64,000 nt of DNA from DTPU01 sp963827855 (lineage in GTDB: Bacteria > Planctomycetota > Phycisphaerae > Sedimentisphaerales > Anaerobacaceae), in contig CAWHBY010000002.1 of assembly GCA_963827855.1 (NCBI GenBank), positions 1 through 64,000 on the forward strand, read 5' to 3'. Of the stretch, positions 53,924 to 62,246 are shown one piece after another; position 1 is the first letter of the stretch, and the number at the start of each line of letters is the position of its first letter. Under the pieces are notes generated by a model. The model was not told where the DNA came from. It saw nothing but the letters and a program-made list of their open reading frames with translations, and made no database searches. A program made the position numbers and the translations under genes.

Positions 53924-55507
53924 ATGGCAAGAGCAGCCGCAAGAAGCTCGAAGAACACACACAAGAAGCGAAGGAAGAGAATCGACGGCGTCGTCGACCA
54001 GACGCTCGCCGAGACCGACGCGCAGGACCAGGCCGGCGGTGGCGCCGAGGAACCCGGTGTGGAACAGCCGCAAGGCAGTGACCCGGGAGCCGATTCGGCT
54101 CAGGCCGGCTACTCTACCGTTGCGTCCGCTGAGACGCCCGAGGCGGCGGCTGAGAAGAACGGCTCTGTTGCGGCCGGTGAGTCCAGGGCGGGTGAGACCG
54201 AGGACGAGGAATCCACGCACGCCAAATACGAACGCATCAAGAAAGGCAGTCTCTACCTCAAGGACCTTCAGAAGCTCAGCGTGGCTGAGCTGCACGAGAT
54301 CGCCAAGAGGGAAGGACTGGTTGAATACAGCGGCCTGAAGAAGCAGGACCTCATCTTCATGGTCATCAAGGAGCGGATTCGCGCCAACGGTCTGATGTAC
54401 GGCGAGGGCGTGCTCGAGGTGCTCCCGGACGGCTACGGATTCCTCCGTAACCCTGACTACAATTACCTGTCGAGCCCGGATGACATCTACGTGTCACCGT
54501 CTCAGATCCGCAGGTTCGGCTTGCGGACCGGCAATATCGTGTCGGGCCAGATTCGTCCGCCCAAGGACTCGGAGAAGTACTTCGCCCTGCTCCGGGTCGA
54601 GGCCATCAACTATGAGGACCCGGAAATGCTCGCCGACAAGGTCGTGTTCAGCGACCTGACCCCCCTCCATCCGGAGCAGCGTCTGGTCCTGGAGACCACG
54701 GCCGAGGAGATGAGCATGCGGATCATCGATCTGATCACGCCGGTGGGCAAGGGCCAGCGAGGTCTGATCGTGGCTCCGCCGCGGACCGGAAAGACCGTCC
54801 TGCTGCAGAAGATGGCCAATGCCATCAGCAAGAATCATCCCGAGGTTCAGCTCATCGTATTGCTGATCGATGAGCGTCCCGAGGAAGTGACGGAAATGGA
54901 ACGCGCCACCGCCGACGACGTGGAGGTCATCAGCTCGACGTTCGACGAGCCCGCTGCACGTCACTGCCAGGTCGCTGAGATCGTCATCGAGAAGGCCAAA
55001 CGGCTGGTGGAGTACGGTCACCACGTAGTGATCCTGCTGGACTCCCTGACCCGTCTGGCCAGGGCCTACAACAACGAAACCCCGCATTCCGGCCGCATCC
55101 TCACGGGTGGCGTCGACGCCGGCGCGCTGCAGATGCCCAAGAAGTTCTTTGGCGCAGCCCGTAACGTCGAGCACGGCGGGTCGCTGACGATCTTCGCCAC
55201 GTGCCTGATCGACACCGGCTCCAAGATGGACGAGGTGATCTTCGAGGAATTCAAGGCCACGGGCAACATGGAATTGCACCTGGATCGGCGACTGGTCGAC
55301 AAGCGGGTCTGGCCCGCCCTCGAGATCAGCCGAAGCGGCACCCGCAAGGAAGAGCTGCTGCTGGATCCCAGAGAGCTGGCCCTGACCTACCGCCTGCGGA
55401 AGGTCCTCAGCGAGCTCAACCCCGTCGAGGCCGTGGAGCTGCTCAAGAGCCGCCTCACCAAGGTCAGGTCCAACGCCGAGTTCCTGATGACCATGAATCT
55501 CGACTAA
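53924..55507 (+). CDS. rho: Transcription termination factor Rho with long N-terminal extension
   Basis: 527 residues versus 419 in E. coli. Residues 1 to about 110 are a low-complexity, first basic then acidic extension (RSSKNTHKKRRKRIDG; ESRAGETEDEESTHAKYE). The canonical parts follow: Rho N-terminal helical domain (LQKLSVAELHEIAKREGLVEYSGLKKQDLIFMVIKER), RNA-binding cold-shock-like domain (GYGFLRNPDYNYLSSPDDIYVSPSQIRRFGLRTGN), and the hexameric ATPase with Walker A APPRTGKTVLLQ, Walker B VVILLDSLTRLARAYN and the Q/R-loop region GGSLTIFATCLIDTGSKMDEVI. The start has a strong GGAGAAGGAG site. Confidence 0.94.
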   Translation: MARAAARSSKNTHKKRRKRIDGVVDQTLAETDAQDQAGGGAEEPGVEQPQGSDPGADSAQAGYSTVASAETPEAAAEKNGSVAAGESRAGETEDEESTHAKYERIKKGSLYLKDLQKLSVAELHEIAKREGLVEYSGLKKQDLIFMVIKERIRANGLMYGEGVLEVLPDGYGFLRNPDYNYLSSPDDIYVSPSQIRRFGLRTGNIVSGQIRPPKDSEKYFALLRVEAINYEDPEMLADKVVFSDLTPLHPEQRLVLETTAEEMSMRIIDLITPVGKGQRGLIVAPPRTGKTVLLQKMANAISKNHPEVQLIVLLIDERPEEVTEMERATADDVEVISSTFDEPAARHCQVAEIVIEKAKRLVEYGHHVVILLDSLTRLARAYNNETPHSGRILTGGVDAGALQMPKKFFGAARNVEHGGSLTIFATCLIDTGSKMDEVIFEEFKATGNMELHLDRRLVDKRVWPALEISRSGTRKEELLLDPRELALTYRLRKVLSELNPVEAVELLKSRLTKVRSNAEFLMTMNLD

Positions 55508-55535
55508 CGGGCGATTAGGGACAACCGATTGCTTC

Positions 55536-55565
55536 AAGGCCGCTCTCCCCCGAGGGCGGCCTTTT
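55536..55565 (+). terminator. Terminator after rho
   Basis: AAGGCCGC (55536-55543) pairs perfectly with GCGGCCTT (55556-55563), followed by TTCC. It lies 28 bp after the rho stop and 62 bp before mobile element copy B. Confidence 0.65.
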
Positions 55566-55627
55566 CCATTGCGCTGCCCGCCGCCTGTGACCGCGAATAG
55601 CGGCGGCTGCCGGATGGGCTGGTCACG

Positions 55628-56315
55628 CAGGGCGAACGCAAAGTCCCTCCTTGTACATCGTGAGGATGAGAACAGGTTCCTGGCCACAGATGCCCTTTCT
55701 CGTAGCCCCGGCCTTTGGTCGCGTTGGACAGGGGAACTGAAGGAGGTTTTGGCCGCTAACCCCGCGAACTCCGCGAACGGCTGTCGCCGCTTCGGCAGGT
55801 TGGACCCAGTCGTGGCATCGCCGTACGCGACGCTTCGCGTCTACCGGAAGGCTGCGCCTTCCGGGCGACCTTCGCTGCTCTCCGCTTGGGCAAGCGAGCT
55901 TGCCCCGCGTAGAGCAGCTCGCTCGCATGCGTACGGCTCAGTCTGTGTGCGGAGGTCCCGGTGTGCTATCCTTCTTTCCTCAAGACCGCAGAAAGGCAGC
56001 CCCACTACAGCCTAAGCCGCCAGATCAAGGCCGAGTAGTGGGATGCGGTCCGAGCTTGCTCGGACAAGCAGCCCGCTGCGGAGGCCGCCTTCGGCGACAC
56101 AGTCGCCGAGGCACGGCGAAGCCGTGGATCAGGCGGCGGAGCTACGAATGTGGCCAACACCCACGACCCCGCGCCAGCGTTGGCGGGGTTCGCGGCAAAA
56201 AAACCAAAAACGCTTCCCAGCCAGTCACGCCCGCGACTGCATCGGTCTGTCCGCCTGCGGCGGATGACAGAAAACCTACGTCTTCTTGAGGCAGGCCGAC
56301 TTTGCGATTGCCCTG
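55628..56315 (+). mobile_element. MITE-like foldback element, copy B (688 bp)
   Basis: Imperfect terminal inverted repeats (CAGGGCGAACGCAAAGTC at the left; CAGGGCAATCGCAAAGTC read inward from the right) bound the element. They are flanked by 10-bp direct repeats that match at 8 of 10 positions (GCTGGTCACG 55618-55627; GCAGGCCACG 56316-56325). Shared with copy A in inverse orientation: subterminal GCGAAC/GCGAAT units, a near-identical core of about 70 bp (56008-56080), and several hairpins at equivalent places. It has no transposase gene. It lies between the rho terminator and the GH42 promoter. Confidence 0.7.
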
Positions 56316-56334
56316 GCAGGCCACGCGAGGCTTG

Positions 56335-56363
56335 TTGACAGCCGAGCCTCGCAGTCCTACAGT
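56335..56363 (+). promoter_or_regulatory. Promoter of the GH42 gene
   Basis: Consensus TTGACA (56335-56340), a 17-nt spacer and TACAGT (56358-56363). The -35 starts 20 bp after mobile element copy B ends. GAAAGGA precedes ATG 56398. Confidence 0.55.
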
Positions 56364-56397
56364 AGCCTCATGGTACGGATGCTTGAAAGGAATCACC

Positions 56398-58482
56398 ATG
56401 TCTACTCGAATCCGTCGTCTGGTGTGGATCGTGCTGTCTTCCCTCACACTACCCCTCGCCGCGAGTGAGCCCAGCTTCAACGCGGTCCTGTACGGCGCAG
56501 CCTACTATCACGAGTACATGCCCTATGACCGGCTGGAGGAGGACGTCAAGCTCATGCAGGAGGCAGGCCTGACCGTGGTGCGTCTGGGCGAATCCACGTG
56601 GACGAGCTGGGAGCCCAGAGAAGGCCAGTTCGAGTTCGCCTGGATGGACCGGATCATCGACCGGCTGCACAAGGCAGGCATCAAGGTCATCCTCGGCACG
56701 CCCACCTACTCCGTTCCACCGTGGATGTATCGCAAGCATCCCGAGGTCATGGTGATGCCTCTGGGCCAGGTCCGCACTCCCGCCCAGTTCTACGGTCCCA
56801 GGCAGAACATGGACATCACCAATACCTACTACCTCCGCCGCTGTGAACGCGTCATCCGGCAGATCGTCTCCCACTTCAGGAATCACCCGGCGGTGATCGG
56901 CTATCAGGTCGACAACGAGACCGGCTCCTATGGCACCGCGGGCCCCAACGTGCAGGCGGGATTCAAGGAGTACCTGAGGAAGAAGTTCGTGACCGTTGAC
57001 GCACTGAACAAGGCGTGGGGTCTCGTGTATTGGGGCCAACTGCTCGACAACTGGGACGAGCTGCCGCCGAGGGACGGCATCCTCAACCCCGGCTACAAGC
57101 TGGAATGGGAGCGATACCAGCGCAAGCTGGTCACCGATTTCCTGGCCTGGCAGGCAGCGATCGTCAACGAAACCAAGAGGTCCAACCAGTTCGTCACACA
57201 GGACTTTCACGGCGGCCTCCGCACAGCAGTGGACGCTGAGGCCATCGCCCAGGGCCTGGACGTCGCGGCCGTCAACCCCTACTACGGCATGCAAGACGAC
57301 CTGGACGGCTGGCAGATCGCCCTGCAGGGCGACTATACCCGCTCGCTCAAGCAGGCCCCCTATCTGGTGACCGAGACGAACGCCCAGACCATCGGCTGGG
57401 ACTCTGCAGGCCAATTCCCTCCCTACGATGGCCAACTGCGGCTCTGCGCCTATGCCCACGTCGCCAGCGGCGCAGCCATGGTGGAGTACTGGCACTGGCA
57501 CAGCCTGCACTACGGCCAGGAGACCTACTGGAAGGGGCTCTTGGGCCATGACCTGGAGTCCAACCGGGTGTTCCGTGAGGCCGGCCGGATCGCCCACGAG
57601 CTCAAACGCCTGGGCACGCACCTGACCGGCCTGCATCCCCGCAACCCCGTCGCCATCCTGCACAGTACCGACTCTTTCCACGCGGTCCAGCTCATGAAGT
57701 TCAGCGACACCGTCAACTACCAGACGATCGAAGACCAGATGCACAAGGCCCTGTATCGCATGAACGTGGGCGTGGACTTCGTGTTCCCGACCTCCGTGAG
57801 CCTGGCAGACTACTCGGTGATCCTGGTGCCTCCCCTCTACATCAGTGACGACGCCCTGCTGCAGCGGCTGGCGGACTACGTCAAGAACGGCGGGCACCTG
57901 ATCATGGCATTCAAGAGCGGCTTCTGCAATGAGTACTCCACGGTGCGATCCGTCCGTATGCCGGGGCCGCTCCGGGAGGCCGCAGGCCTGAGCTACCAGG
58001 AGTTCTCCACGCTCAAGCAGCCCCTGGTGCTCAAGGGCGATCCCTTCGGCCTGGGCGAGCAGAACCGCGTCTCCACCTGGGTGGAGATGCTCCTGCCTGA
58101 GAGCGCCAAGGCCCTGGCCTACTACGATCACCCGTTCTTTGGACAGTTCCCTGCCCTCACCCGCAACACCTTCGGCAAAGGGACACTGACCTACGAAGGC
58201 ACGGTGCTGACCGACGCCCTGCAAGGCAAGGTGATTGCGGAGGTCCTGGACCTGGCCGGTCTGACCGGTCCCGACCAGGATCTGCCCGCCCCCGTGCGGA
58301 TGCGCCAGGTCATCACCGACTCGCGCAAGGTGCAGCGATTCTACCTGAACTTCTCCGGCCAGTCGCAGACCTTCGCCTATGCCCACGCCAACGGAACCGA
58401 CCTGTTCACCGGAAAGCCGGTCAAGGAATCGCAGTCCGTCACGCTGGGCCCCTGGGACCTGGCGATCGTGGAAGAGCAATAG
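56398..58482 (+). CDS. Secreted GH42 beta-galactosidase
   Basis: 694 residues with a signal peptide (about 1-22). The GH42 opening GAAYYHEYMPYDRLEEDVKLMQEAGLTVVRLGESTWTSWEP is followed by the acid/base Glu in GYQVDNETGSYG (about E174) and the nucleophile in PYLVTETNAQ (about E326). A beta-galactosidase trimerisation-type domain follows (YSVILVPPLYISDDALLQRLADYVKNGGHLIMAFKSGF) with a C-terminal beta domain. Intracellular GH42 enzymes are common, so the signal peptide points to extracytoplasmic galactan or arabinogalactan side-chain removal, fitting the pectin operon. Confidence 0.85.
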   Translation: MSTRIRRLVWIVLSSLTLPLAASEPSFNAVLYGAAYYHEYMPYDRLEEDVKLMQEAGLTVVRLGESTWTSWEPREGQFEFAWMDRIIDRLHKAGIKVILGTPTYSVPPWMYRKHPEVMVMPLGQVRTPAQFYGPRQNMDITNTYYLRRCERVIRQIVSHFRNHPAVIGYQVDNETGSYGTAGPNVQAGFKEYLRKKFVTVDALNKAWGLVYWGQLLDNWDELPPRDGILNPGYKLEWERYQRKLVTDFLAWQAAIVNETKRSNQFVTQDFHGGLRTAVDAEAIAQGLDVAAVNPYYGMQDDLDGWQIALQGDYTRSLKQAPYLVTETNAQTIGWDSAGQFPPYDGQLRLCAYAHVASGAAMVEYWHWHSLHYGQETYWKGLLGHDLESNRVFREAGRIAHELKRLGTHLTGLHPRNPVAILHSTDSFHAVQLMKFSDTVNYQTIEDQMHKALYRMNVGVDFVFPTSVSLADYSVILVPPLYISDDALLQRLADYVKNGGHLIMAFKSGFCNEYSTVRSVRMPGPLREAAGLSYQEFSTLKQPLVLKGDPFGLGEQNRVSTWVEMLLPESAKALAYYDHPFFGQFPALTRNTFGKGTLTYEGTVLTDALQGKVIAEVLDLAGLTGPDQDLPAPVRMRQVITDSRKVQRFYLNFSGQSQTFAYAHANGTDLFTGKPVKESQSVTLGPWDLAIVEEQ

Positions 58483-58636
58483 GTGTATGGCGAGAGCCAA
58501 CACCGCTGTCCCACTGAACAGCCTCTTTCAACCCTCAGGCGAACAGCGTGACCCTATCCCACAAGTCAGACTCGGCAGACTGCAACCCTGCCTCCATGGC
58601 TGTTCTGGCTCTGCAATCAGGCCCCACAAGCCCCTC

Positions 58637-59113
58637 CTAAGGTTGGTGTCCTCTTCTCCTATCCTCAAGGGAGTGGCTCAGGTACCCTTCCAGGGCCGCA
58701 AGCCGGGAAGGGAAGTCTTCGCCCTGGTAACGGCTCAGGAGAATGCGGCCTTCTTCCGAGACCGAGGTGAAGACCTGCGAGAAGGTGATCGTGAGCAGGC
58801 CGTCAGATCCAGGTCGCACGGTGATGGGATAGCGGAGCATGAAGAGACGCGGGGCCGTGATCAGAAAGTCGACGACTCCAGACTTGATATCGTACTGCAG
58901 GGTCGTCCAGTACAACTCCGTACCATAGGGCTTGGTGGTCCGGAAGATCGCGCCGTTCTCGTTGTAGCCACTGGTGGACCAGATCGTCTCACACTCCCAC
59001 CCAGGGATCCACTCCTCTTCTCTCTTGGGGCACAGCAGCGGAAAGACCTCCTCGATCGTGGTCTTCACATGGATGGTACCACTCCTCTTGAACTGTGTAG
59101 CTCCAAACGTCAC
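58637..59113 (-). CDS. SRPBCC (START-like) domain protein
   Basis: 158 residues. TIHVKTTIEEVFPLLCPKREEEWIPGWECETIW is the start of an SRPBCC/polyketide-cyclase-like helix-grip fold, and TELYWTTLQYDIKSGVVDFLITAPRLFMLRYPITVRPGSDGLLTITFSQVFTSVSEEG is its beta sheet. A last helix is RLAALEGYLSHSLEDRR. No catalytic residues are evident; the family binds hydrophobic ligands. It lies downstream of and convergent with GH42. Confidence 0.65.
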   Translation of the reverse strand: MTFGATQFKRSGTIHVKTTIEEVFPLLCPKREEEWIPGWECETIWSTSGYNENGAIFRTTKPYGTELYWTTLQYDIKSGVVDFLITAPRLFMLRYPITVRPGSDGLLTITFSQVFTSVSEEGRILLSRYQGEDFPSRLAALEGYLSHSLEDRRRGHQP

Positions 59114-59136
59114 GATTCTGCTCCCCTAGAGACAGC

Positions 59137-59157
59137 ATGGGCTAAAGCCCATCCTAC
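59137..59157. repeat. GTAG-headed hairpin, REP-like, copy 2
   Basis: ATGGGCT and AGCCCAT flank a 2-nt loop, followed by CCTAC, so the minus strand reads GTAGG then the hairpin. The arm and the CCCATCCTACA tail match copy 1 at 23957-23978 except for the loop bases. Confidence 0.6.
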
Positions 59158-59207
59158 ATGTTTTCGCCTGCCGTTTATCGCAGGACGCTTGACGCCTTGC
59201 GGCTTCC

Positions 59208-59239
59208 CCGATTCTCCGATTCTCCGATTCTCCGATTCG
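59208..59239. repeat. Octamer array after the metallopeptidase stop codon
   Basis: Four consecutive 8-bp units (CCGATTCT three times, CCGATTCG once) lie 4 bp downstream of the stop codon of the minus-strand gene ending at 59244. They are similar in placement to the heptamer arrays. Confidence 0.7.
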
Positions 59240-59243
59240 TAAA

Positions 59244-60734
59244 TCACGGCCGGGTCTTGAAGTGGACCTGCACAGGGGCCAGTGGAATGCCCTCCTGGCT
59301 CCTGAAGCCATTGTACTGCCCCTCGTTGAGACCGAAGGCGTACTCGGTGGCCGGCTCCAGCTTCACGGGCATGGTGAAGACCTTGCGGCTGGCGTCATAT
59401 CCGGCCTGGCCCGCACCCTGGGGGCACTTGCCGCCGGACCCCAGGGTCACCACGGACCAGGACTTGTCCTGCATGGGCCGATCGAAGGTGACGACGATCG
59501 CCTTCAGGTTCGGGTCCACGTCCCGGGCGCCATCGGCGGGGACTACGGCGAGGACCCTGGGACCCTTCTCACGGCTCTCCTGGACCTGCTTCTCTTTCTT
59601 TTCCTTGATCGCCCCCAGTCTCGCATCCGCGGTCTTGGCGTAGTCGTCGAAGAAGGCGATGATCCGAGGAAAGAACTCGGCCAGATCCTTGTACTTCCTG
59701 GGCTGGGCATCGTATTCGGCGAGCACATCGGCCAGGTCGCCCGCCCAAAAGAAGCTCCGCGAGTTCTCATACAAGATCGCCTTTTGCAGGGCCGCCGGTC
59801 CGTCGTAGGCGAGGGTATAGCGTAACCCGCAGGCGCGGTTGAGAGACTCGTACATCAGGGTCTTCCATTGGCCGTAGGCCTGCTTTTTCATCTCGGGCCC
59901 GACCAGGTCAAAGAGCTTCTCGCCGGGAGCCTGGAGATCCTTGGCGAATTGGTCGACCAGGGCGTTCGTATAGGAGTGGGTGAATTCGTGAACGAGGGTC
60001 GAGACCACGCCCGCCGGAAAGACAGGCTGTCCCTGCGAATCGACCATCCAGACACCGAGGATGGAGTAGAGCTCCTCACGGCCGTCGGCGCCCACAAAAT
60101 GGACGCCGTAGCTGCCGCCGCCGTTGAGCATCCCCAGCACCACCCGGAAGTCTGCACCCCTTCTCGGCCCGAAGAACTGGTCGAACCACTCCAGGTGGGC
60201 CTGTTTGTCCAAAAGTCCCTGCATGTGTTGGATTCCTGCCTGGTACAAGGGCTGGTGCTCGTCTATGAACTCCTTGAAGTGACTGGCCACAACGAATTCG
60301 CGGGCCAGGCTGAGGAACTGCCTCGCCGCCTCCGGGGTCCACCTCGCGTCCAGGGACTTCGGACGCGGTAAAAGAGGAACCCTCTCCTGGAGTGAAAAGG
60401 CATCGGTGACGTGTAAGGCCATCGACATCACCGCGTCGAAACTGATCCCGCTCTGCGCCCTGAGCTGTGCCGCCAGCTTCACGGCCGGGTGGTCTCGCAC
60501 GGCAGGGAAGTGAGCGTCCACGTCCCGGACGTAGGAGGGCACCTTGCCCTGGTTGTACTCGTGATTGCCGGCGAGGCGGAAGAGGACGGACATCAGCTCC
60601 ACCCGCGGATCCACGGATGCGGTGAGGCTTTGCTTGGATTGCTCCTGCGCCCCCCGTACCGCCTCGCCATCCAGCAGTCCCACTCCCAGGCCAAGCCCGG
60701 TGACCATCATCACAACTCTTCGGAAGATCTTCAT
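59244..60734 (-). CDS. Exported metallopeptidase-like protein (DUF4932 type) with C-terminal Ig-like domain
   Basis: 496 residues from ATG 60734, which follows an excellent AGGAGGTG site. A signal peptide (VVMMVTGLGLGVGLL) precedes a helical domain, and VSTLVHEFTHSYTNALVDQ carries the zinc-peptidase HExxH motif. WKTLMYESLNRACG and YENSRSFFWAGDLADVLAEYDA follow, with Glu residues that could be the third ligand. From about residue 400 comes a Big_5-like Ig domain (LAVVPADGARDVDPNLKAIVVTFDRPM; YAFGLNEGQYNGFRSQEG). It is probably periplasmic or surface-bound; the substrate is unknown. Confidence 0.7.
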   Translation of the reverse strand: MKIFRRVVMMVTGLGLGVGLLDGEAVRGAQEQSKQSLTASVDPRVELMSVLFRLAGNHEYNQGKVPSYVRDVDAHFPAVRDHPAVKLAAQLRAQSGISFDAVMSMALHVTDAFSLQERVPLLPRPKSLDARWTPEAARQFLSLAREFVVASHFKEFIDEHQPLYQAGIQHMQGLLDKQAHLEWFDQFFGPRRGADFRVVLGMLNGGGSYGVHFVGADGREELYSILGVWMVDSQGQPVFPAGVVSTLVHEFTHSYTNALVDQFAKDLQAPGEKLFDLVGPEMKKQAYGQWKTLMYESLNRACGLRYTLAYDGPAALQKAILYENSRSFFWAGDLADVLAEYDAQPRKYKDLAEFFPRIIAFFDDYAKTADARLGAIKEKKEKQVQESREKGPRVLAVVPADGARDVDPNLKAIVVTFDRPMQDKSWSVVTLGSGGKCPQGAGQAGYDASRKVFTMPVKLEPATEYAFGLNEGQYNGFRSQEGIPLAPVQVHFKTRP

Positions 60735-60814
60735 GGCTTCACCTCCTGCCCGGAATTCTACCCTGCCGCGACGGAACTGCAAGGGGCAGAGACGGGGTGG
60801 GCAGGCAGGCGGCC

Positions 60815-60842
60815 TTGCCCAGCCATCGTTCATCGCTATAAT
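60815..60842 (+). promoter_or_regulatory. Promoter of the mechanosensitive channel gene
   Basis: TTGCCC (60815-60820), a 16-nt spacer and a perfect TATAAT (60837-60842). The ATG at 60910 has CAAGGAG just upstream. Confidence 0.6.
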
Positions 60843-60909
60843 ACTGCCACTCAAGGTCGGCCGCAGGTGAGGCTGACCTCCAGCATGGTCTTATGGTCAA
60901 GGAGCTGCA

Positions 60910-62016
60910 ATGGATTGGCATGCATTGATCGAGAGGATCACGTGGATCCTGGTGCCCGTGACGGTCTTCGTTCTGACACTGGCGGTCGGCTACATCGCCC
61001 GGAAGATCCTGTTCTGGCGTCTGGCTGCCTGGTCCAAGAAGACTGACACCCAGCTCGACGACATCGTCATCGCAGCCATCAAGTCGCCGTTCGTGATCTG
61101 GTTTGTCATGCTGGGCCTGTACCTGGCCCTCCAGACCCTGGCCCTGCCGGAATCGCTGGCCACCGACGCCAATAACGCCCGGCTCGAGAAGTTCGTCGAG
61201 CTCTGCGACAAGCTGTTGATGGTGCTGGGCTATCTCTCGGTTACCTTTGCCCTGGCCAACATGGTCGGCAAGATGGTCCAGGTCTATGCGGCCAAGGTGG
61301 AGACCGCCCTGCCGGTCACGTCGCTGACCTGGCACGTCAGCCGGATCGTCATCTTCGTCCTGGGCTTCCTGATCATCCTGCACAAGCTCGGCATCCCGAT
61401 CGCACCCATCATGGCCACCCTGGGCGTCGGGGGCCTGGCCGTGGCTCTGGCCTTGCAGGACACCCTGTCCAACCTGTTCGCCGGATTTCACATCATCGTC
61501 GCCCGGCAGATCAAGGTCGGTGACTTCGTGAAACTGGACTCGGGCGAGGAGGGCTACGTCACGGACATTCACTGGCGTACGACCAAGATCCGGATGCTTC
61601 CGAACAACATAGTCCTGATCCCCAACGACAAGCTGGCCAAGGCCGTCGTCGTCAACTACTACCTGCCTGAAAAGGAGATGTCCATAGTCGTGCAACTCGG
61701 GGTCCACTACGACAGCAACCTGGCCAAGGTCGAAGAGGTCACCTTGGAAGTGGCCAGGCAGGTCATGAAGGAGGTTTCCGGCGGCGTGCCGGGCTTCGAG
61801 CCGGCCGTGCGATACCACACCTTCGCCGATTCAAGCATCAACTTCTCCGTCGGCCTGCGGGCCCGGGAGTACACGGACCAGTACCTGATCAAGCACGAGT
61901 TCATCAAGCGCCTCAGTGAAAGGTACGCCAAGGAAGGCATCGTGATCCCGTATCCCATCCGCGCGATCAACACCTCGCAGGAGAAGGCTGCGGCCTCTGT
62001 CCCCGTTGTGGGATAG
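60910..62016 (+). CDS. mscS: Small-conductance mechanosensitive channel (MscS family)
   Basis: 368 residues. Several membrane helices (ILVPVTVFVLTLAVGYIARKILF; FVIWFVMLGLYLALQTLAL; HVSRIVIFVLGFLIILHKLG) precede the pore helix LGVGGLAVALALQDTLSNLFAGFHIIVARQIKVGDFVKL with the Gly/Ala pattern of MscS. The beta domain (GEEGYVTDIHWRTTKIRMLPNNIVLIPNDKLA) and alpha/beta C-terminal domain follow. It releases solutes under sudden hypo-osmotic stress. The next gene is a trehalose-phosphate synthase, so the pair may act in osmotic adaptation. Confidence 0.85.
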   Translation: MDWHALIERITWILVPVTVFVLTLAVGYIARKILFWRLAAWSKKTDTQLDDIVIAAIKSPFVIWFVMLGLYLALQTLALPESLATDANNARLEKFVELCDKLLMVLGYLSVTFALANMVGKMVQVYAAKVETALPVTSLTWHVSRIVIFVLGFLIILHKLGIPIAPIMATLGVGGLAVALALQDTLSNLFAGFHIIVARQIKVGDFVKLDSGEEGYVTDIHWRTTKIRMLPNNIVLIPNDKLAKAVVVNYYLPEKEMSIVVQLGVHYDSNLAKVEEVTLEVARQVMKEVSGGVPGFEPAVRYHTFADSSINFSVGLRAREYTDQYLIKHEFIKRLSERYAKEGIVIPYPIRAINTSQEKAAASVPVVG

Positions 62017-62076
62017 GGGGCGCCTTCCCCCGGCCAGACACGTCGGATCCCATCGTTCCTTCGCGAGATCGCAGCG

Positions 62077-62106
62077 TTGACACTTTACCGGCGGCTCTGT
62101 TAGAAT
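62077..62106 (+). promoter_or_regulatory. Strong promoter upstream of the trehalose-phosphate synthase
   Basis: Consensus TTGACA (62077-62082), an 18-nt spacer and TAGAAT (62101-62106). The predicted start near 62113 would produce a leader of about 133 nt. Confidence 0.6.
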
Positions 62107-62114
62107 CCTGGCCT

Positions 62115-62246
62115 AAGGGTGTGAGGTCCGATGGGGGCCTCACAGGCACGTCTAGGTGGTCGGGCCGCCACCTGCCAAGTCGGTGTTCAGGAGTGTCCGG
62201 AAAGGACATGCCTGCGCGGGGTAGTCCCGCCGGCGCGAGGTCCAAA
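62115..62246 (+). ncRNA. Structured 5' leader with four consecutive hairpins, possible riboregulator
   Basis: Within about 130 nt four stems follow one another: TGTGAGG/CCTCACA near 62,119-62,144; AGGTGG/CCACCT near 62,154-62,173; CAGG plus TGTCC closing GGAAA and paired to GGACA plus CCTG (62,188-62,214); and GCGGG/CCCGC (62,216-62,230). The last ends about 15 nt before the ATG at 62247. No known riboswitch class (TPP, cobalamin, c-di-GMP, SAM, fluoride) matches by eye. Confidence 0.4.

Noticed and set aside
56449..58503. Long minus-strand open frame (about 684 codons) opposite the GH42 gene
   Set aside because: Antisense shadow. The plus strand carries the signal peptide, both catalytic Glu motifs and a ribosome site.
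62181..62215. SRP (4.5S) RNA in the otsA leader, suggested by TGTCCGGAAAGGACA
   Set aside because: The SRP core needs a GGAA tetraloop with a defined asymmetric internal loop and flanking CAGCC; here the loop is GGAAA and the flanks do not match.
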